Shown: piece after piece, positions 33,456-41,892 of the stretch
Layout of the letters: the number at the start of each line of letters is the position of its first letter
Position numbering within the stretch: position 1 is the stretch's first letter
Source: Kitasatospora acidiphila
GTDB taxonomy: Bacteria; Actinomycetota; Actinomycetes; Streptomycetales; Streptomycetaceae
Reading direction: 5' to 3'
Length of the DNA stretch: 64,000 bases
Assembly: GCF_006636205.1 (NCBI RefSeq)
Contig: NZ_VIGB01000003.1
Span: 62,001 to 126,000, forward strand
The notes under the pieces: generated by a model
What the model was told of the DNA's origin: nothing
Databases searched by the model: none
The model's input: only the letters and a program-made list of their open reading frames with translations
Made by a program: the position numbers and the translations under genes

Positions 33456-36400
33456 CTACAAGTCGCACAAGTCCAGGTGTGCCGACAGCCGCTCCCCCGC
33501 CGCCACCGCCCGGGTCAGCGGATGGCCGGCCCCCAGCGCGGCGGTGGCCTCGCGGGTGCAGGCGGCGGTCAGCTCGGCGGCCTGGTCCTGGTGCCCCAGC
33601 GCGGCCAGGTCGAGGGCGAGGTTGGCGCGCGCCGTCAGGACGTCGTAGTGCGAGGGCCCGAACGCGGTGACGAGCAGCCGCGCGGCCCGCCGCCCCAGGG
33701 TGACCGCCCGGTCCGGATCGCCCCGGTCGGCCAGCGCGGTCGCCTGGTTGACCAGGGCCGGGCCCAGGTAGCAGTGCTCCGCGCCGAGCGCTTGGGTCAG
33801 CCCGGCCACCGCCGCGTCGGCCAGCGCCCTGGCCTCGCCGGTACTGCCGGCGCCGCGCAGGTGGACGGCGAGGTTGGCGGCCAGGCCGAGGGCGATCGGG
33901 TGGTCGCCGCCGTAGTGGTCCTGGCCGGCCCGGTGGGCGAGCGCGGCGGTCCGCACGGCCGCCGCCACGTCGTCCTGGGCGTGCCGGACGGCCGCCAGGG
34001 TGTTGGCCGCCGACAGGGTGTACCAGCTGCTGCGGCCGATCATCTCCAGGAAGCCCTCGTGCGCCGCGTGGGCGAGCTCACCGGCCCCGTCGTACCGGGC
34101 GAGCCGGTAGTAGGCCGCGGCGAGTCGCGCGTCGGCGAACAGGGCTCCGGTGTAGCGCCTGCTGACGGTGCGCCGGTTGGTCTGCACGATGACTTCCAGC
34201 AACTCCAGTGCCTCGCGCAGCCGCCCGGTCCTCTGCAGTGCCATGCCGTAGGTGGTGGCGTCGACCAGGGCACGCGGATCAGTGGGCCCGAACAGGCGGC
34301 GCTGGCCCAGGTAGCCGCGCCGGTAGAGGTCCAGCGCCCGCCCCCAGTTGCCGGCCAGCGCCTCGGAGACGCCCAGGTTGTGCGTCATCATCACGACCCG
34401 CGGATGGGTCCGGCCGAGTGACTGCTCACCCGCCTCCAGGCTCTCCTGGTCGAGCACCCGGGCTTCCTGGAGCCGGCCGAGCATCCGCAGGTCGCAGCCC
34501 AGGTTGCTGGCCGCGATCAGGGTCTGCAGATGCCGGGGGCCCAGCTCGCGGCGGAACCGGTCATGGGCGGCCCGGTCGATGGCGTAGCTCTCCTGGAACT
34601 CGCCCTGGTCGCGCAGCACATTGGCGAGCTGCACCCGCAGCATCCCGGCGTACAGGCCGTCGGACGGCACCCGGCCGCCGTCCGGGCTGACCTCGGACCA
34701 GCGCTCCAGGGTGCGTTCGGCCAGCTCCCTGGCCTCCTCGCCGAGGCCGGTCTTCCACAGGTGGCGCACCGCGTTGACCAGCAGTTGGCGCACCTCGGCC
34801 TCGCCCGAGTCGGCGGCGCCGCTCGGCCACAGGTGCGGCAGCAGTTCGGCGAAAGCCTGCCAGGTGTCGGCTGCGTCCGGGTCCTGCGGGGCCACGGCGG
34901 CGAGCGCGAGTTGGGCGGTGCGGCGCAGCTCGCCGCGGCGCTCCTCAGGCACCTGGTCGCGGACCACGGCCTGGACGAGTCGGTGGACGGTCAGTGACTC
35001 GCGGCCCGCGTCGGCCCGGGCCAGGCCGGTGCGGTGGATGGTGCGGACCAGTTCGCCGAGTTCCAGCCGGGCGCTGAGCGGGTCGCGGCCGAGCCCCAGG
35101 CGGTGCAGCAGCGGCGGGCTGAACAGCAGGGCGGTGGGGATCGGCTCCGGGCCGAAGTGCGCGCAGACCTCCAGCAGGTCGGCGGCCCGGGCGTTGCCGC
35201 GGCGCAGTTCCTCCAGGGAGAGCAGCCAGGTGGCGGCGACCGACCGCGGGTACTCGGCCTCGGGCAGCCGGGTGCGGTCCAGGATCTCGGTGAGGGTGAC
35301 GGAGAGCAGGTCGAGGTAGCCGGCCACCGGCATGCCGCTCTCCTGCAGCCAGGCGGCGGCCTGGGCGATGGCCAGCGGCAGGTCACCGAGCTGGCCGGCG
35401 ACCTGGCCGGCCGACTGCTCGCTGAGCCCGGGGTTGTGGCGGCGCAGCAGCCGCAGGCTCTCGGAGCGGCGGAAGACGCCGAGTTCGAGCACGGCGGCGC
35501 GCCGGCTCCAGCCGGGATCCCGGGAGGTGATCAGCACATGGCCGCCGACCGGGCCGTCGAGCAGCCAGCGGGTGAGCTGCTCGGGCGGGCCGGCGTTGTC
35601 CAGCACCAGCAGCCAGCGCCGGTAGGGCTCGCCGCGGTGCAGGGCGGCGAGCACCCGGCCGGCGGTGTCGGCGCTGTCGTCGCCGGTTTCCAGGCCCAGC
35701 CAGGGGGCCAGCGCGGCGAGTTGCGGGGCGAGGTATTCGACCTGCTGGGCGGCGATCCACCAGATCAGGTCGTAGCCGGCCCGGAAGCGGTGGGCGTATT
35801 CGGCGGCGGTCTGGGTCTTGCCGACGCCGCCCAGGCCGGTGATCACCTGGACGGTTCGGCCGCCGCCGGTGAAGCCCTCGCGCAGAGCCTCCAACTCGCC
35901 GTCGCGGGCGGTGAAGGCGGTGTTGCGCGCCGGGACGTCGAGCACCTCGGGCAGCGCGCCGGGATGGCGGGCCGGCTCACCGCCGGTCGGTGGTACGGCA
36001 GTCGGGAGCCGGCCGACAGCGGTGGCGAGGCGGGCGGTGGAGTCGGCGGCGGTGGTGCCGACCAGGTCGCCGACCGGGCGCTCGGCGAACAGCCTGGGCA
36101 GTGGGCCGTCCAACTCCCTGACCCGCAGCGGCACCAGGGCGCTCACGCCGCGGGCCACCTCGTGTCCGGCCAGGGCGCGCCAGAGTTCGGCGGCGCGCGG
36201 GTGGCGCAGGTAGTCGCCGGAGAGCAGGGCGACCACCCGGCCCTGGCCGGCCAGCGTCCAGCCGATCTCCTCTGACGGTCCGTCAGTGCTCCTGCTGAGG
36301 CTGTGCAGTGAGCTGCGGTAGCCGAGCGCGGTGAGCTCGCCGACCGCCCACTCGGCCCACATCCGTTCGGCGGGCGCGTAGCTGACGAAGAGGTGGCTCG

Positions 36401-37043
36401 GGGGCGCCGGTGTGTCCGCCACCGGTTCGCTGGGCGCCTGCGGGGACGGCTCGACGGGGAAGACGCCCTGCAGTTCGCGCAGGTTGAGCCCGGACAGGCT
36501 GGGCAGCCGGATCCGGCCGGCGGCGCGGCTGACCCGCTCGGCCAGCACTTCGATCACGCGCCGGCAGTCGGGCCCTTCGGGCTCCTCGGCGAGCAGTCGG
36601 CGCAGCCCCAGCTCCGCATAGCGCTCGCCCATCGCGGGCTCCCGGTACTGCACTTCGCCGACCGGCTCGGGCGGCCCGCCGGGCACGGGCTCCCAGAGCA
36701 CCGGCAGCAGCGCGCCGGGGTCCCATCCGGTCTCCCGCTGGTAGGCGGCGGTCCTGGCCCGGAACGCGGTCCACTCCTTGCCGCAGTAGACGCTGGCGAA
36801 GTAGGCCGGCGAATACAGCGCCACCAGCGCGCGGCAGCCGCTGATCGCCTGGCTCAGCTTCCGCTCCCAGTCCGCCCCGAGGAAGATCTCCTCCACGTCT
36901 CGGAACGACGGCTGCCGCCCTGCTTCCGGATCCCGCCGGGCCAGCTCGGCCCGCAGGTCCTGGTAGAACCTCGCGATCACCGCCCCGTCGTCGTCCGCTC
37001 GCGCATAGCTGAGAAAGAAGTACGACTCCACCCCGCCTCCCAC
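33456..37043 (-). CDS. TIR-TIR-NB-ARC-TPR protein, FxsC/FxsT-like
   Basis: 1195 residues. Domain order: an FxsC-type TIR-like domain (about 5-190, YFFLSYARADDD), a second TIR-like domain (about 212-350, SHLFVSYAPAERMWAEWAV), an NB-ARC STAND ATPase with P-loop GLGGVGKTQ (about 402-410), Walker B LLVLDN and sensor LITSRD, then about 500 residues of TPR repeats. FxSxx-COOH systems pair FxsC and FxsT proteins with a radical SAM enzyme and a short peptide; here both domains are in one chain and neither the enzyme nor a peptide ending FxSxx is present. STAND proteins of this kind sense a ligand through TPRs and switch on the TIR part, so signalling or defence is plausible. Confidence 0.88.
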   Translation of the reverse strand: MGGGVESYFFLSYARADDDGAVIARFYQDLRAELARRDPEAGRQPSFRDVEEIFLGADWERKLSQAISGCRALVALYSPAYFASVYCGKEWTAFRARTAAYQRETGWDPGALLPVLWEPVPGGPPEPVGEVQYREPAMGERYAELGLRRLLAEEPEGPDCRRVIEVLAERVSRAAGRIRLPSLSGLNLRELQGVFPVEPSPQAPSEPVADTPAPPSHLFVSYAPAERMWAEWAVGELTALGYRSSLHSLSRSTDGPSEEIGWTLAGQGRVVALLSGDYLRHPRAAELWRALAGHEVARGVSALVPLRVRELDGPLPRLFAERPVGDLVGTTAADSTARLATAVGRLPTAVPPTGGEPARHPGALPEVLDVPARNTAFTARDGELEALREGFTGGGRTVQVITGLGGVGKTQTAAEYAHRFRAGYDLIWWIAAQQVEYLAPQLAALAPWLGLETGDDSADTAGRVLAALHRGEPYRRWLLVLDNAGPPEQLTRWLLDGPVGGHVLITSRDPGWSRRAAVLELGVFRRSESLRLLRRHNPGLSEQSAGQVAGQLGDLPLAIAQAAAWLQESGMPVAGYLDLLSVTLTEILDRTRLPEAEYPRSVAATWLLSLEELRRGNARAADLLEVCAHFGPEPIPTALLFSPPLLHRLGLGRDPLSARLELGELVRTIHRTGLARADAGRESLTVHRLVQAVVRDQVPEERRGELRRTAQLALAAVAPQDPDAADTWQAFAELLPHLWPSGAADSGEAEVRQLLVNAVRHLWKTGLGEEARELAERTLERWSEVSPDGGRVPSDGLYAGMLRVQLANVLRDQGEFQESYAIDRAAHDRFRRELGPRHLQTLIAASNLGCDLRMLGRLQEARVLDQESLEAGEQSLGRTHPRVVMMTHNLGVSEALAGNWGRALDLYRRGYLGQRRLFGPTDPRALVDATTYGMALQRTGRLREALELLEVIVQTNRRTVSRRYTGALFADARLAAAYYRLARYDGAGELAHAAHEGFLEMIGRSSWYTLSAANTLAAVRHAQDDVAAAVRTAALAHRAGQDHYGGDHPIALGLAANLAVHLRGAGSTGEARALADAAVAGLTQALGAEHCYLGPALVNQATALADRGDPDRAVTLGRRAARLLVTAFGPSHYDVLTARANLALDLAALGHQDQAAELTAACTREATAALGAGHPLTRAVAAGERLSAHLDLCDL

Positions 37044-37264
37044 CGCACCGGGTCATCAAGTGTGGCCCAGCGCGGCCGACTTGCGTAGGGGTCGAACCGT
37101 GCCTGGCTCGCCGGTCCGGGGCGGCGAGCAATGCCCGCTGGTAGACGGCTCGTTGGGAGGCCGGCCAGGCCCGCATCCGCGGTCGGTGCAGCAGGTCGGC
37201 TGCCGGGTGGCGGAGGCCGGGTCGCACATCGGGGCCGTGGGGCGGGCGGCCGGCACGCCTCCGG
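37044..37264. other. Intergenic stretch, no gene recognised
   Basis: 220 bp between the TIR/NB-ARC start and the lipoprotein stop. It has no frame with a convincing start and no tRNA fold; I tested GGTTCGACC on the minus strand near 37098 and the flanking bases do not pair. It should hold the promoter for the large gene. Confidence 0.4.
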
Positions 37265-37864
37265 TCAGCCCTTGGCCGCCGCGATGGCATCTGCCAGCAG
37301 CTGGAAACCGTGGGCGCGGTCGGAATCGAGGGTGGGATAGCCACCCGTAGGGCCGATCACCCCGTCGATGGTGACCTGGAGGAACAGCCCGCCCGCAGTG
37401 CCCATCACCAGCAGTTGGCCGCCCTGCAGGGCCGTGATGGGCGGGTCGGCGCGGAAGACGGCGCAGGACGCGTCCGGCCCCGTGACGGTCTGGTCGCCCT
37501 TGTTCTGCTTGGGGTTGCACTCGTCGGCGAGCAGGCCGGCCGCACGGTCCGCCTGCTGCTCGTCGTCCACCTCCAGCGACATGTACGGTTTGTCGCTCTG
37601 GCTGCCGGGCGAGCTGCCGAGGGTGATGTAGATCATGCAGTTGCCGTGACCCCGTGCCGGCTGGTCGAACTGGCCCACGATGTGACTGAACGGCGAATGC
37701 CCCAGCGCGGTGGCCACCGTCTTGGGCTGCCAGTAGCCACCGCACGCTGAAGGAAGTTGCTGCTGAAGCGCCTTGGGGATGCTCGGGCCGCTGCCGCCGC
37801 CCCCGCAGCCCGCCAACGCCAGCACCGCCAGTCCGACCACGGCAGACCTGCGCCTGAACACCAT
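37265..37864 (-). CDS. Lipoprotein (DUF3558-like)
   Basis: 199 residues with a lipoprotein signal peptide (RRRSAVVGLAVLALAGC, lipobox LAGC, so Cys is acylated and the protein is anchored outside). The mature part has paired cysteines and a Gly-rich start, as in the DUF3558 family of actinomycete lipoproteins, whose function is unknown. I chose the ATG at 37864 because it places a basic n-region directly before the hydrophobic core. Confidence 0.82.
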   Translation of the reverse strand: MVFRRRSAVVGLAVLALAGCGGGGSGPSIPKALQQQLPSACGGYWQPKTVATALGHSPFSHIVGQFDQPARGHGNCMIYITLGSSPGSQSDKPYMSLEVDDEQQADRAAGLLADECNPKQNKGDQTVTGPDASCAVFRADPPITALQGGQLLVMGTAGGLFLQVTIDGVIGPTGGYPTLDSDRAHGFQLLADAIAAAKG

Positions 37865-37907
37865 GCCACCTCCCGAAGCCCGCCACATCGTACCGATCAT
37901 CCTTGGC

Positions 37908-38747
37908 TCAGCGGTGCGCGCGCACCAGCAGCGCGGTGTGCGGGAGGCTCAACAGGCCGTCGGGATCGGTGAATTCCTGGCTGATGCGGTCGAAATGCCG
38001 CCTGACCTCGGCCCTGGTCTGCTCGCGCTGGGCGAGCAGCAGCTGTCCGATGTAGCCGACACCGGCGGCGGCGCCGTCCCACCAGCCCTGCGGGGTGGTC
38101 CGGTGGGTCCAGTGCAGGGTGTCGGTCGCCGCCTCGCGCAGGCCGGCGGCGGTCAGCAGGGCGGCGAGGCCGTCGGCCGTGCGAGGAAAGTCGAACTCGG
38201 TGGAGACCGGCGGCAGATGGGCGGGCCTGGTGACTCCGGTGGCCTCGACGGCACGGCCCAGCAGTGCCTGCCCGGGTGCCGCGGGCGCGGCCCAGATGGT
38301 GAGCGCGAGCCGACCGCCGGGCCGCAGCACGCGCCGCAGCTCGGCCAGCGCCGCAAGCGGCTGCCCGACGTGGTTGAGTACGAAGTTGCCCACCACCGCA
38401 TCGAACGTCTCGTCGGCGAAGGGCAGTTCAGGCAGCACGGCGACCTCGGCGGCGGCCAGTGCGGGAACCGCCGCCCGGGCGAGCTCGACCATGCTCGGCT
38501 CGGCGTCCACCGCCGTGACGGCCGCACCGCGCTCGACCGCCGCGGCCGCCACCGACCCGGTCCCGGTGCCCACGTCCAGCACCCGGTCCCCGGGGGCGAC
38601 TTGGGCCGCGTCCAGCAGTGCCGGCACGGTGTGCGCGCAGAGCGGCGCGAAGCTGCCGGCGAAGGCTTCGGCCCGGCCGGCCCAGGCCTGCCGCTCGTAT
38701 GCGTCGAACGGCGTGGGGTGGGCTTCGGGTTGCGGGAGGCTTCGCAT
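37908..38747 (-). CDS. Class I SAM-dependent methyltransferase
   Basis: 279 residues: motif I VLDVGTGTGSVA (about residue 58), acidic motif II VTAVDAEPSM (about 80), motif post-I FDAVVGNFVLNHV (about 115) and LRRVLRPGGRLAL (about 140). A small-molecule methyltransferase by sequence type. Substrate unknown. It starts just downstream of the CGNR gene on the same strand and is followed at 43 bp by the lipoprotein gene, so a loose three-gene unit is possible. Confidence 0.9.
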   Translation of the reverse strand: MRSLPQPEAHPTPFDAYERQAWAGRAEAFAGSFAPLCAHTVPALLDAAQVAPGDRVLDVGTGTGSVAAAAVERGAAVTAVDAEPSMVELARAAVPALAAAEVAVLPELPFADETFDAVVGNFVLNHVGQPLAALAELRRVLRPGGRLALTIWAAPAAPGQALLGRAVEATGVTRPAHLPPVSTEFDFPRTADGLAALLTAAGLREAATDTLHWTHRTTPQGWWDGAAAGVGYIGQLLLAQREQTRAEVRRHFDRISQEFTDPDGLLSLPHTALLVRAHR

Positions 38748-38780
38748 GCGCCCGAACCTAGCGTCCGGGGTGACGTCCTG

Positions 38781-39512
38781 TCACTCCCCCGACCTCTTGG
38801 CCTGCTGCGTGCGGCGAGCGTAGGCACGGGCCGCGCGCACCCGGTCGCCGCACCGCACCGAGCACCAGTGCCGGGCGGCATGCGTGCGCACCAGGAACCG
38901 GTTGCAGGGGCTGGCGCTGCAGGCGGCGAGGCGCTCGCCGTCCGGGCCGGTCAGCAGCTCGGCCGCGTCGGCGGCGATCGCGGCCATGGCGTGTTCGGCG
39001 ACCCGGTCGGCCGGGTGGGCCGGGGCGCGATAGGGACCATGGGCCTCGTCCCAGTGCAGCAGCGAGGCCGCGGGCGCCGTGGTCAGCGCGGTGTTGACCG
39101 CACGCACCGCCTCGGCCGGGGGCAGCGTGCCGTCGATCCGAGACGCAAGCAACACCCGTAGCTGGGCACGGAGTTCGCGCAGCCGTCCAGCGCAGTACTC
39201 GTAGAGCACGGCATCGTCGGGAGCCAGCTCGTGCTCGATCAGCCAGCGGGTGGCCGCGTCGGGTGTGGCGAGCAGGTCGAGGCGGCCGGCGCGCGAGGTG
39301 AGCTCGCTGTTGGCGAAGTCGAGCGCGACATGCTGCTCCGCGCCCGGCGCGGGCGGTAGCGGGGCTGGGTCGGCGGTCGCGCCCTGTCTGGTCACTGCCG
39401 GTCCGGTCGCGGTCTGTCCGGTCACTGCCTGTTCGGCCGCCGCTGCTCCGGTCGCGGTCCGGCTGGTGGCTCCGGCGGATCCGGTGGCTGCCCTGGCTCT
39501 CATGGCTCTCAT
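38781..39512 (-). CDS. CGNR zinc-finger (ABATE) regulator
   Basis: 243 residues: an N-terminal Thr/Ala-rich tail of about 55 residues, an ABATE domain beginning HVALDFANSELTSR, and a C-terminal CGNR-type zinc finger with C-x4-C-N-R (CSASPCNRF) and CSVRCGDR. Members are stress-linked DNA-binding regulators. Divergent from the MBL-fold enzyme with two 26-bp repeats between them, so it probably controls that gene and itself. Start at 39512 or 39503. Confidence 0.88.
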   Translation of the reverse strand: MRAMRARAATGSAGATSRTATGAAAAEQAVTGQTATGPAVTRQGATADPAPLPPAPGAEQHVALDFANSELTSRAGRLDLLATPDAATRWLIEHELAPDDAVLYEYCAGRLRELRAQLRVLLASRIDGTLPPAEAVRAVNTALTTAPAASLLHWDEAHGPYRAPAHPADRVAEHAMAAIAADAAELLTGPDGERLAACSASPCNRFLVRTHAARHWCSVRCGDRVRAARAYARRTQQAKRSGE

Positions 39513-39583
39513 GTTAAACCTTGCGCTTCTCCGTGAGGGCAGGCTAGTTTCTCTCACGTCAAACCTCGGACTTTCCCGTGAGG
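39513..39583. promoter_or_regulatory. Two 26-bp operator-like direct repeats between CGNR and MBL genes
   Basis: 39513-39538 and 39558-39583 match at 20 of 26 positions, with shared AAACCT and CCGTGAGG blocks and a 45-bp offset. An inverted CGTGAG/CTCACG pair (39532-39558) lies between. Probably binding sites for the CGNR regulator; the second copy also supplies the ribosome-binding region of the MBL gene. Confidence 0.55.
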
Positions 39584-39595
39584 AGAACATCAGTC

Positions 39596-40339
39596 ATGGC
39601 TGACATCCGCGTCTTCGGCGGCCCGACCGCGCTCATCGAGTTCGGCGGCCTGCGCTTCCTCACCGACCCGACCTTCGACCAGCCCGGCCACTACCCGGTC
39701 GGCGGCAACCGCGTGCTCACCAAGACCGCGCCGACCGCCATCACCCCCGCCGAGCTCGGCCCGGTCGACGCCGTGCTGCTCTCCCACGACGAGCACCCGG
39801 ACAACCTGGACACCTCGGGCCGCGCCTTCCTGGCCACCGCGCCCCTGGTCCTGGTCACCCGCAGCGGCGCGGGCCGGCTGGGCGGCACCGCACGCGGCCT
39901 CGCGCCCTGGGAGTCGGTGGAGCTGCCCCGCCCGGACGGCGGCACGGTCACCGTCACCGCCGTGCCCGCGCAGCACGGGCCGGACGGCTGCGAGCCGGTG
40001 ACCGGCGAGGTGATCGGCTTCATGCTGACCGCCGCCGACCTGCCGAACGTCTACGTCAGCGGCGACAACGCCTCGCTCGCGGTGGTCAAGGAGATCGCCG
40101 ACCGGTTCGGGCCCGTCGACACGGCGATGCTGTTCGCAGGCGCCGCCCGCACGATCCTCTTCGACGGCGCGCTGCTCACCCTCGACAGCCCCCAGACCGC
40201 CGAGGCCGCCGCGATCCTGGGCGCCCGCCGGGTGGTCCCGGTGCACTTCGACAGCTGGGGCCACTTCACCGAGGGCCGCGATGCGCTGGAGGCGGCGTTC
40301 GCGGCGGCCGGGCTCGCCGACCGCCTGGAGTTCTGCTGA
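39596..40339 (+). CDS. Metallo-beta-lactamase-fold hydrolase (UlaG-like)
   Basis: 247 residues of the MBL fold: metal motif LLSHDEHPDNLD (HxxHxDN variant, about residues 62-73), AQHGPDG (about 124), SGDNAS (about 154) and the C-terminal PVHFDSWGHF. This places it near UlaG/YcjY-type lactonases or phosphodiesterases acting on an unknown small substrate. The ATG at 39596 has AGGAGA 8 nt upstream, which I prefer to the GTG at 39578. Divergent from the CGNR regulator, which probably controls it. Confidence 0.9.
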   Translation: MADIRVFGGPTALIEFGGLRFLTDPTFDQPGHYPVGGNRVLTKTAPTAITPAELGPVDAVLLSHDEHPDNLDTSGRAFLATAPLVLVTRSGAGRLGGTARGLAPWESVELPRPDGGTVTVTAVPAQHGPDGCEPVTGEVIGFMLTAADLPNVYVSGDNASLAVVKEIADRFGPVDTAMLFAGAARTILFDGALLTLDSPQTAEAAAILGARRVVPVHFDSWGHFTEGRDALEAAFAAAGLADRLEFC

Positions 40340-40342
40340 CGA

Positions 40343-41095
40343 TCAGTCGGTCCGGCCGCTCCTGCGGGCGACCGTGATGATCTCGCGGCTGGCGGCGGTG
40401 ATCGGTGAACGGTCCCAGTCACCGTACTGGGCCTCGATCTCGAAACCCGCTGCCGTCAGGAACCCGTTGAGCGCGGCCAGGTCCAGGAACCGCAGCCTGG
40501 CGTGCTCGACCAGCAGCACCGTGCCGTCCGGATCCGCCACCGTGCCGTGGAACGCGACCACGTCGTCGACCACGGAGTCCACGTCGTGCCAGACCCGCAC
40601 CGCCCGCCCGGCGTGGTCGACGAGATCGGAGACGTCCTCCGGGTTGGTGTGCCGCCACCCCTCCCAGGCCCGCGCCTGGGGATGCCGGGTCTCGAACACC
40701 AGCCGGCCACCCGGGCGCAGCGCGCCGTGGATCCCGGCCAGCGAGGCGCGGACCTCGTCGTCGGAGACGATGAACTGGAAGGCGTGGCCCATCATCGTCG
40801 CCAGCTCGAAGCCGCTGCCGGGCTCCGCCTGCGCCGCCGTGCCGTCGATCCACTCGATGTCGGTGCGGCGGCGGGCCCGGTCCAGCGCGGCGCGGTCCGG
40901 GTCCAAGCCCGCCAGGCGGCCGCGGTGCCCGCGGTCCCGGGCCAGGTGCAGCATCGCACCCGTGCCGCACCCGACGTCCAGCACCGACTCCGCGTCCATC
41001 ACCAGCGAGTAGTAGAAGGCGTCTCCGGCGTTGGACTCGGGGTCCCAGGGGTTCAGCAGGTCGTAGAGGGCGGCAGCGTCCGCTTCTGAGTACAT
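40343..41095 (-). CDS. Class I SAM-dependent methyltransferase
   Basis: 250 residues: MYSEADAAALYDLLNPW start, motif I VLDVGCGTGAMLHLA (about 38-52), acidic motif GLDPDRAALDRA and LRPGGRLVFETRHP (about 125). The pattern fits small-molecule methyltransferases with an N-terminal Y-D-x-L-N-P helix. It lies 47 bp downstream of an RNA-ligase-like gene on the same strand, with a hairpin or operator between them. Whether it modifies RNA cannot be decided from sequence. Confidence 0.88.
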   Translation of the reverse strand: MYSEADAAALYDLLNPWDPESNAGDAFYYSLVMDAESVLDVGCGTGAMLHLARDRGHRGRLAGLDPDRAALDRARRRTDIEWIDGTAAQAEPGSGFELATMMGHAFQFIVSDDEVRASLAGIHGALRPGGRLVFETRHPQARAWEGWRHTNPEDVSDLVDHAGRAVRVWHDVDSVVDDVVAFHGTVADPDGTVLLVEHARLRFLDLAALNGFLTAAGFEIEAQYGDWDRSPITAASREIITVARRSGRTD

Positions 41096-41104
41096 CGGCA
41101 CAGT

Positions 41105-41129
41105 GTCGGCGGGCTGACAGACCGCCGAC
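41105..41129. promoter_or_regulatory. 8-9-8 inverted repeat between ligase and methyltransferase genes
   Basis: GTCGGCGG (41105-41112) and CCGCCGAC (41122-41129) are perfect complements around 9 nt, and the match extends imperfectly outward. It could be a weak terminator for the ligase gene, an operator for the methyltransferase, or an RNA processing hairpin. Confidence 0.5.
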
Positions 41130-41142
41130 AACTGGTTTTCCG

Positions 41143-41700
41143 TCAACTGATCTGGAAGTCCCGGGCCTTGAGCTTTGCCATCCGTCCGTCCTGATGGTGG
41201 AAGACCACGCCCTCGGCGCCGGAGGCGGCTGCGAGGTCCAGCACCAGCCGGCGCAGCGAGTCGAAGTCCCGCACCGGGGTGGGCACCACCTCGGCGGCCG
41301 CATGTCGCAGCAGGGTGTGGGAGTCGCACCGCTCCGGGTTCCCGTTGATCTTGGGGCCGACCAGCTCGTAGGTGCCCGGCTGCCAGTCGCCACCGCCCGC
41401 CAGCGCCTCCGCGTGGAACGCCGCGAAGGACGACCGCGCCATCGGCTCCCAGCCCTGCATCTTGCCGGTGACCGGGTCGGTGTCCACGGCCAGGTAGCCC
41501 GCGGGTGCGGCCCGGCCCGGCCTGACCTCGCGGCGGGCCCACCAGTCGCCGTGCTCGTCGAGCATCACGCAGGTGCCGTCGTACTTGCGCGTCGCCGTAC
41601 CCTCGCCGGCGAGCACCCACTCGCAGCCGGGGTTGACCTCGGTGGTGACGGACCGCCGGTCCTCGGGGTCGCGCGCGAAAAGCGTCGGGATCTTGCGCAT
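41143..41700 (-). CDS. Compact RNA-ligase-like nucleotidyltransferase
   Basis: 185 residues with all covalent nucleotidyltransferase motifs: motif I RKYDGT (nucleophile Lys39), WARREV (Ia), TYELVGPKINGN (III), EGVVFHH (IV) and AKLKARDF (V). It should form a lysyl-AMP and seal RNA or DNA ends. The enzyme lacks any OB-fold or end-healing domain, so it is close to the minimal ligase core seen in T4 RNA ligase 1-like and DUF5565 proteins. No RtcB or Pnkp partner is adjacent. ATG at 41700. Confidence 0.85.
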   Translation of the reverse strand: MRKIPTLFARDPEDRRSVTTEVNPGCEWVLAGEGTATRKYDGTCVMLDEHGDWWARREVRPGRAAPAGYLAVDTDPVTGKMQGWEPMARSSFAAFHAEALAGGGDWQPGTYELVGPKINGNPERCDSHTLLRHAAAEVVPTPVRDFDSLRRLVLDLAAASGAEGVVFHHQDGRMAKLKARDFQIS

Positions 41701-41892
41701 GCGGGGGCCTCATTCGGGCTGGTCACGGTCGGTCAGGACCGGGCCATCGTGCCGGAGGCGGCGGCGTTGCCGAAAGCGAATTACGCCACGCCGGATTGAA
41801 CCGGTTTGAAGTCGTGCGGGCGCAACCGGCAGTGTGTCGGCGGCGTCCTGTCGGGCGACGGTCGACTGGTGACGAAAGGTGAGGGAGACGGC

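Noticed and set aside
37060..37130. Possible tRNA 3' end (GGTTCGACC on the minus strand)
   Set aside because: The flanking bases do not form a T-stem and no acceptor or anticodon stem could be matched.
41105..41129. Riboswitch-like element before the methyltransferase
   Set aside because: Only a single inverted repeat is present, with no conserved core of a known class.
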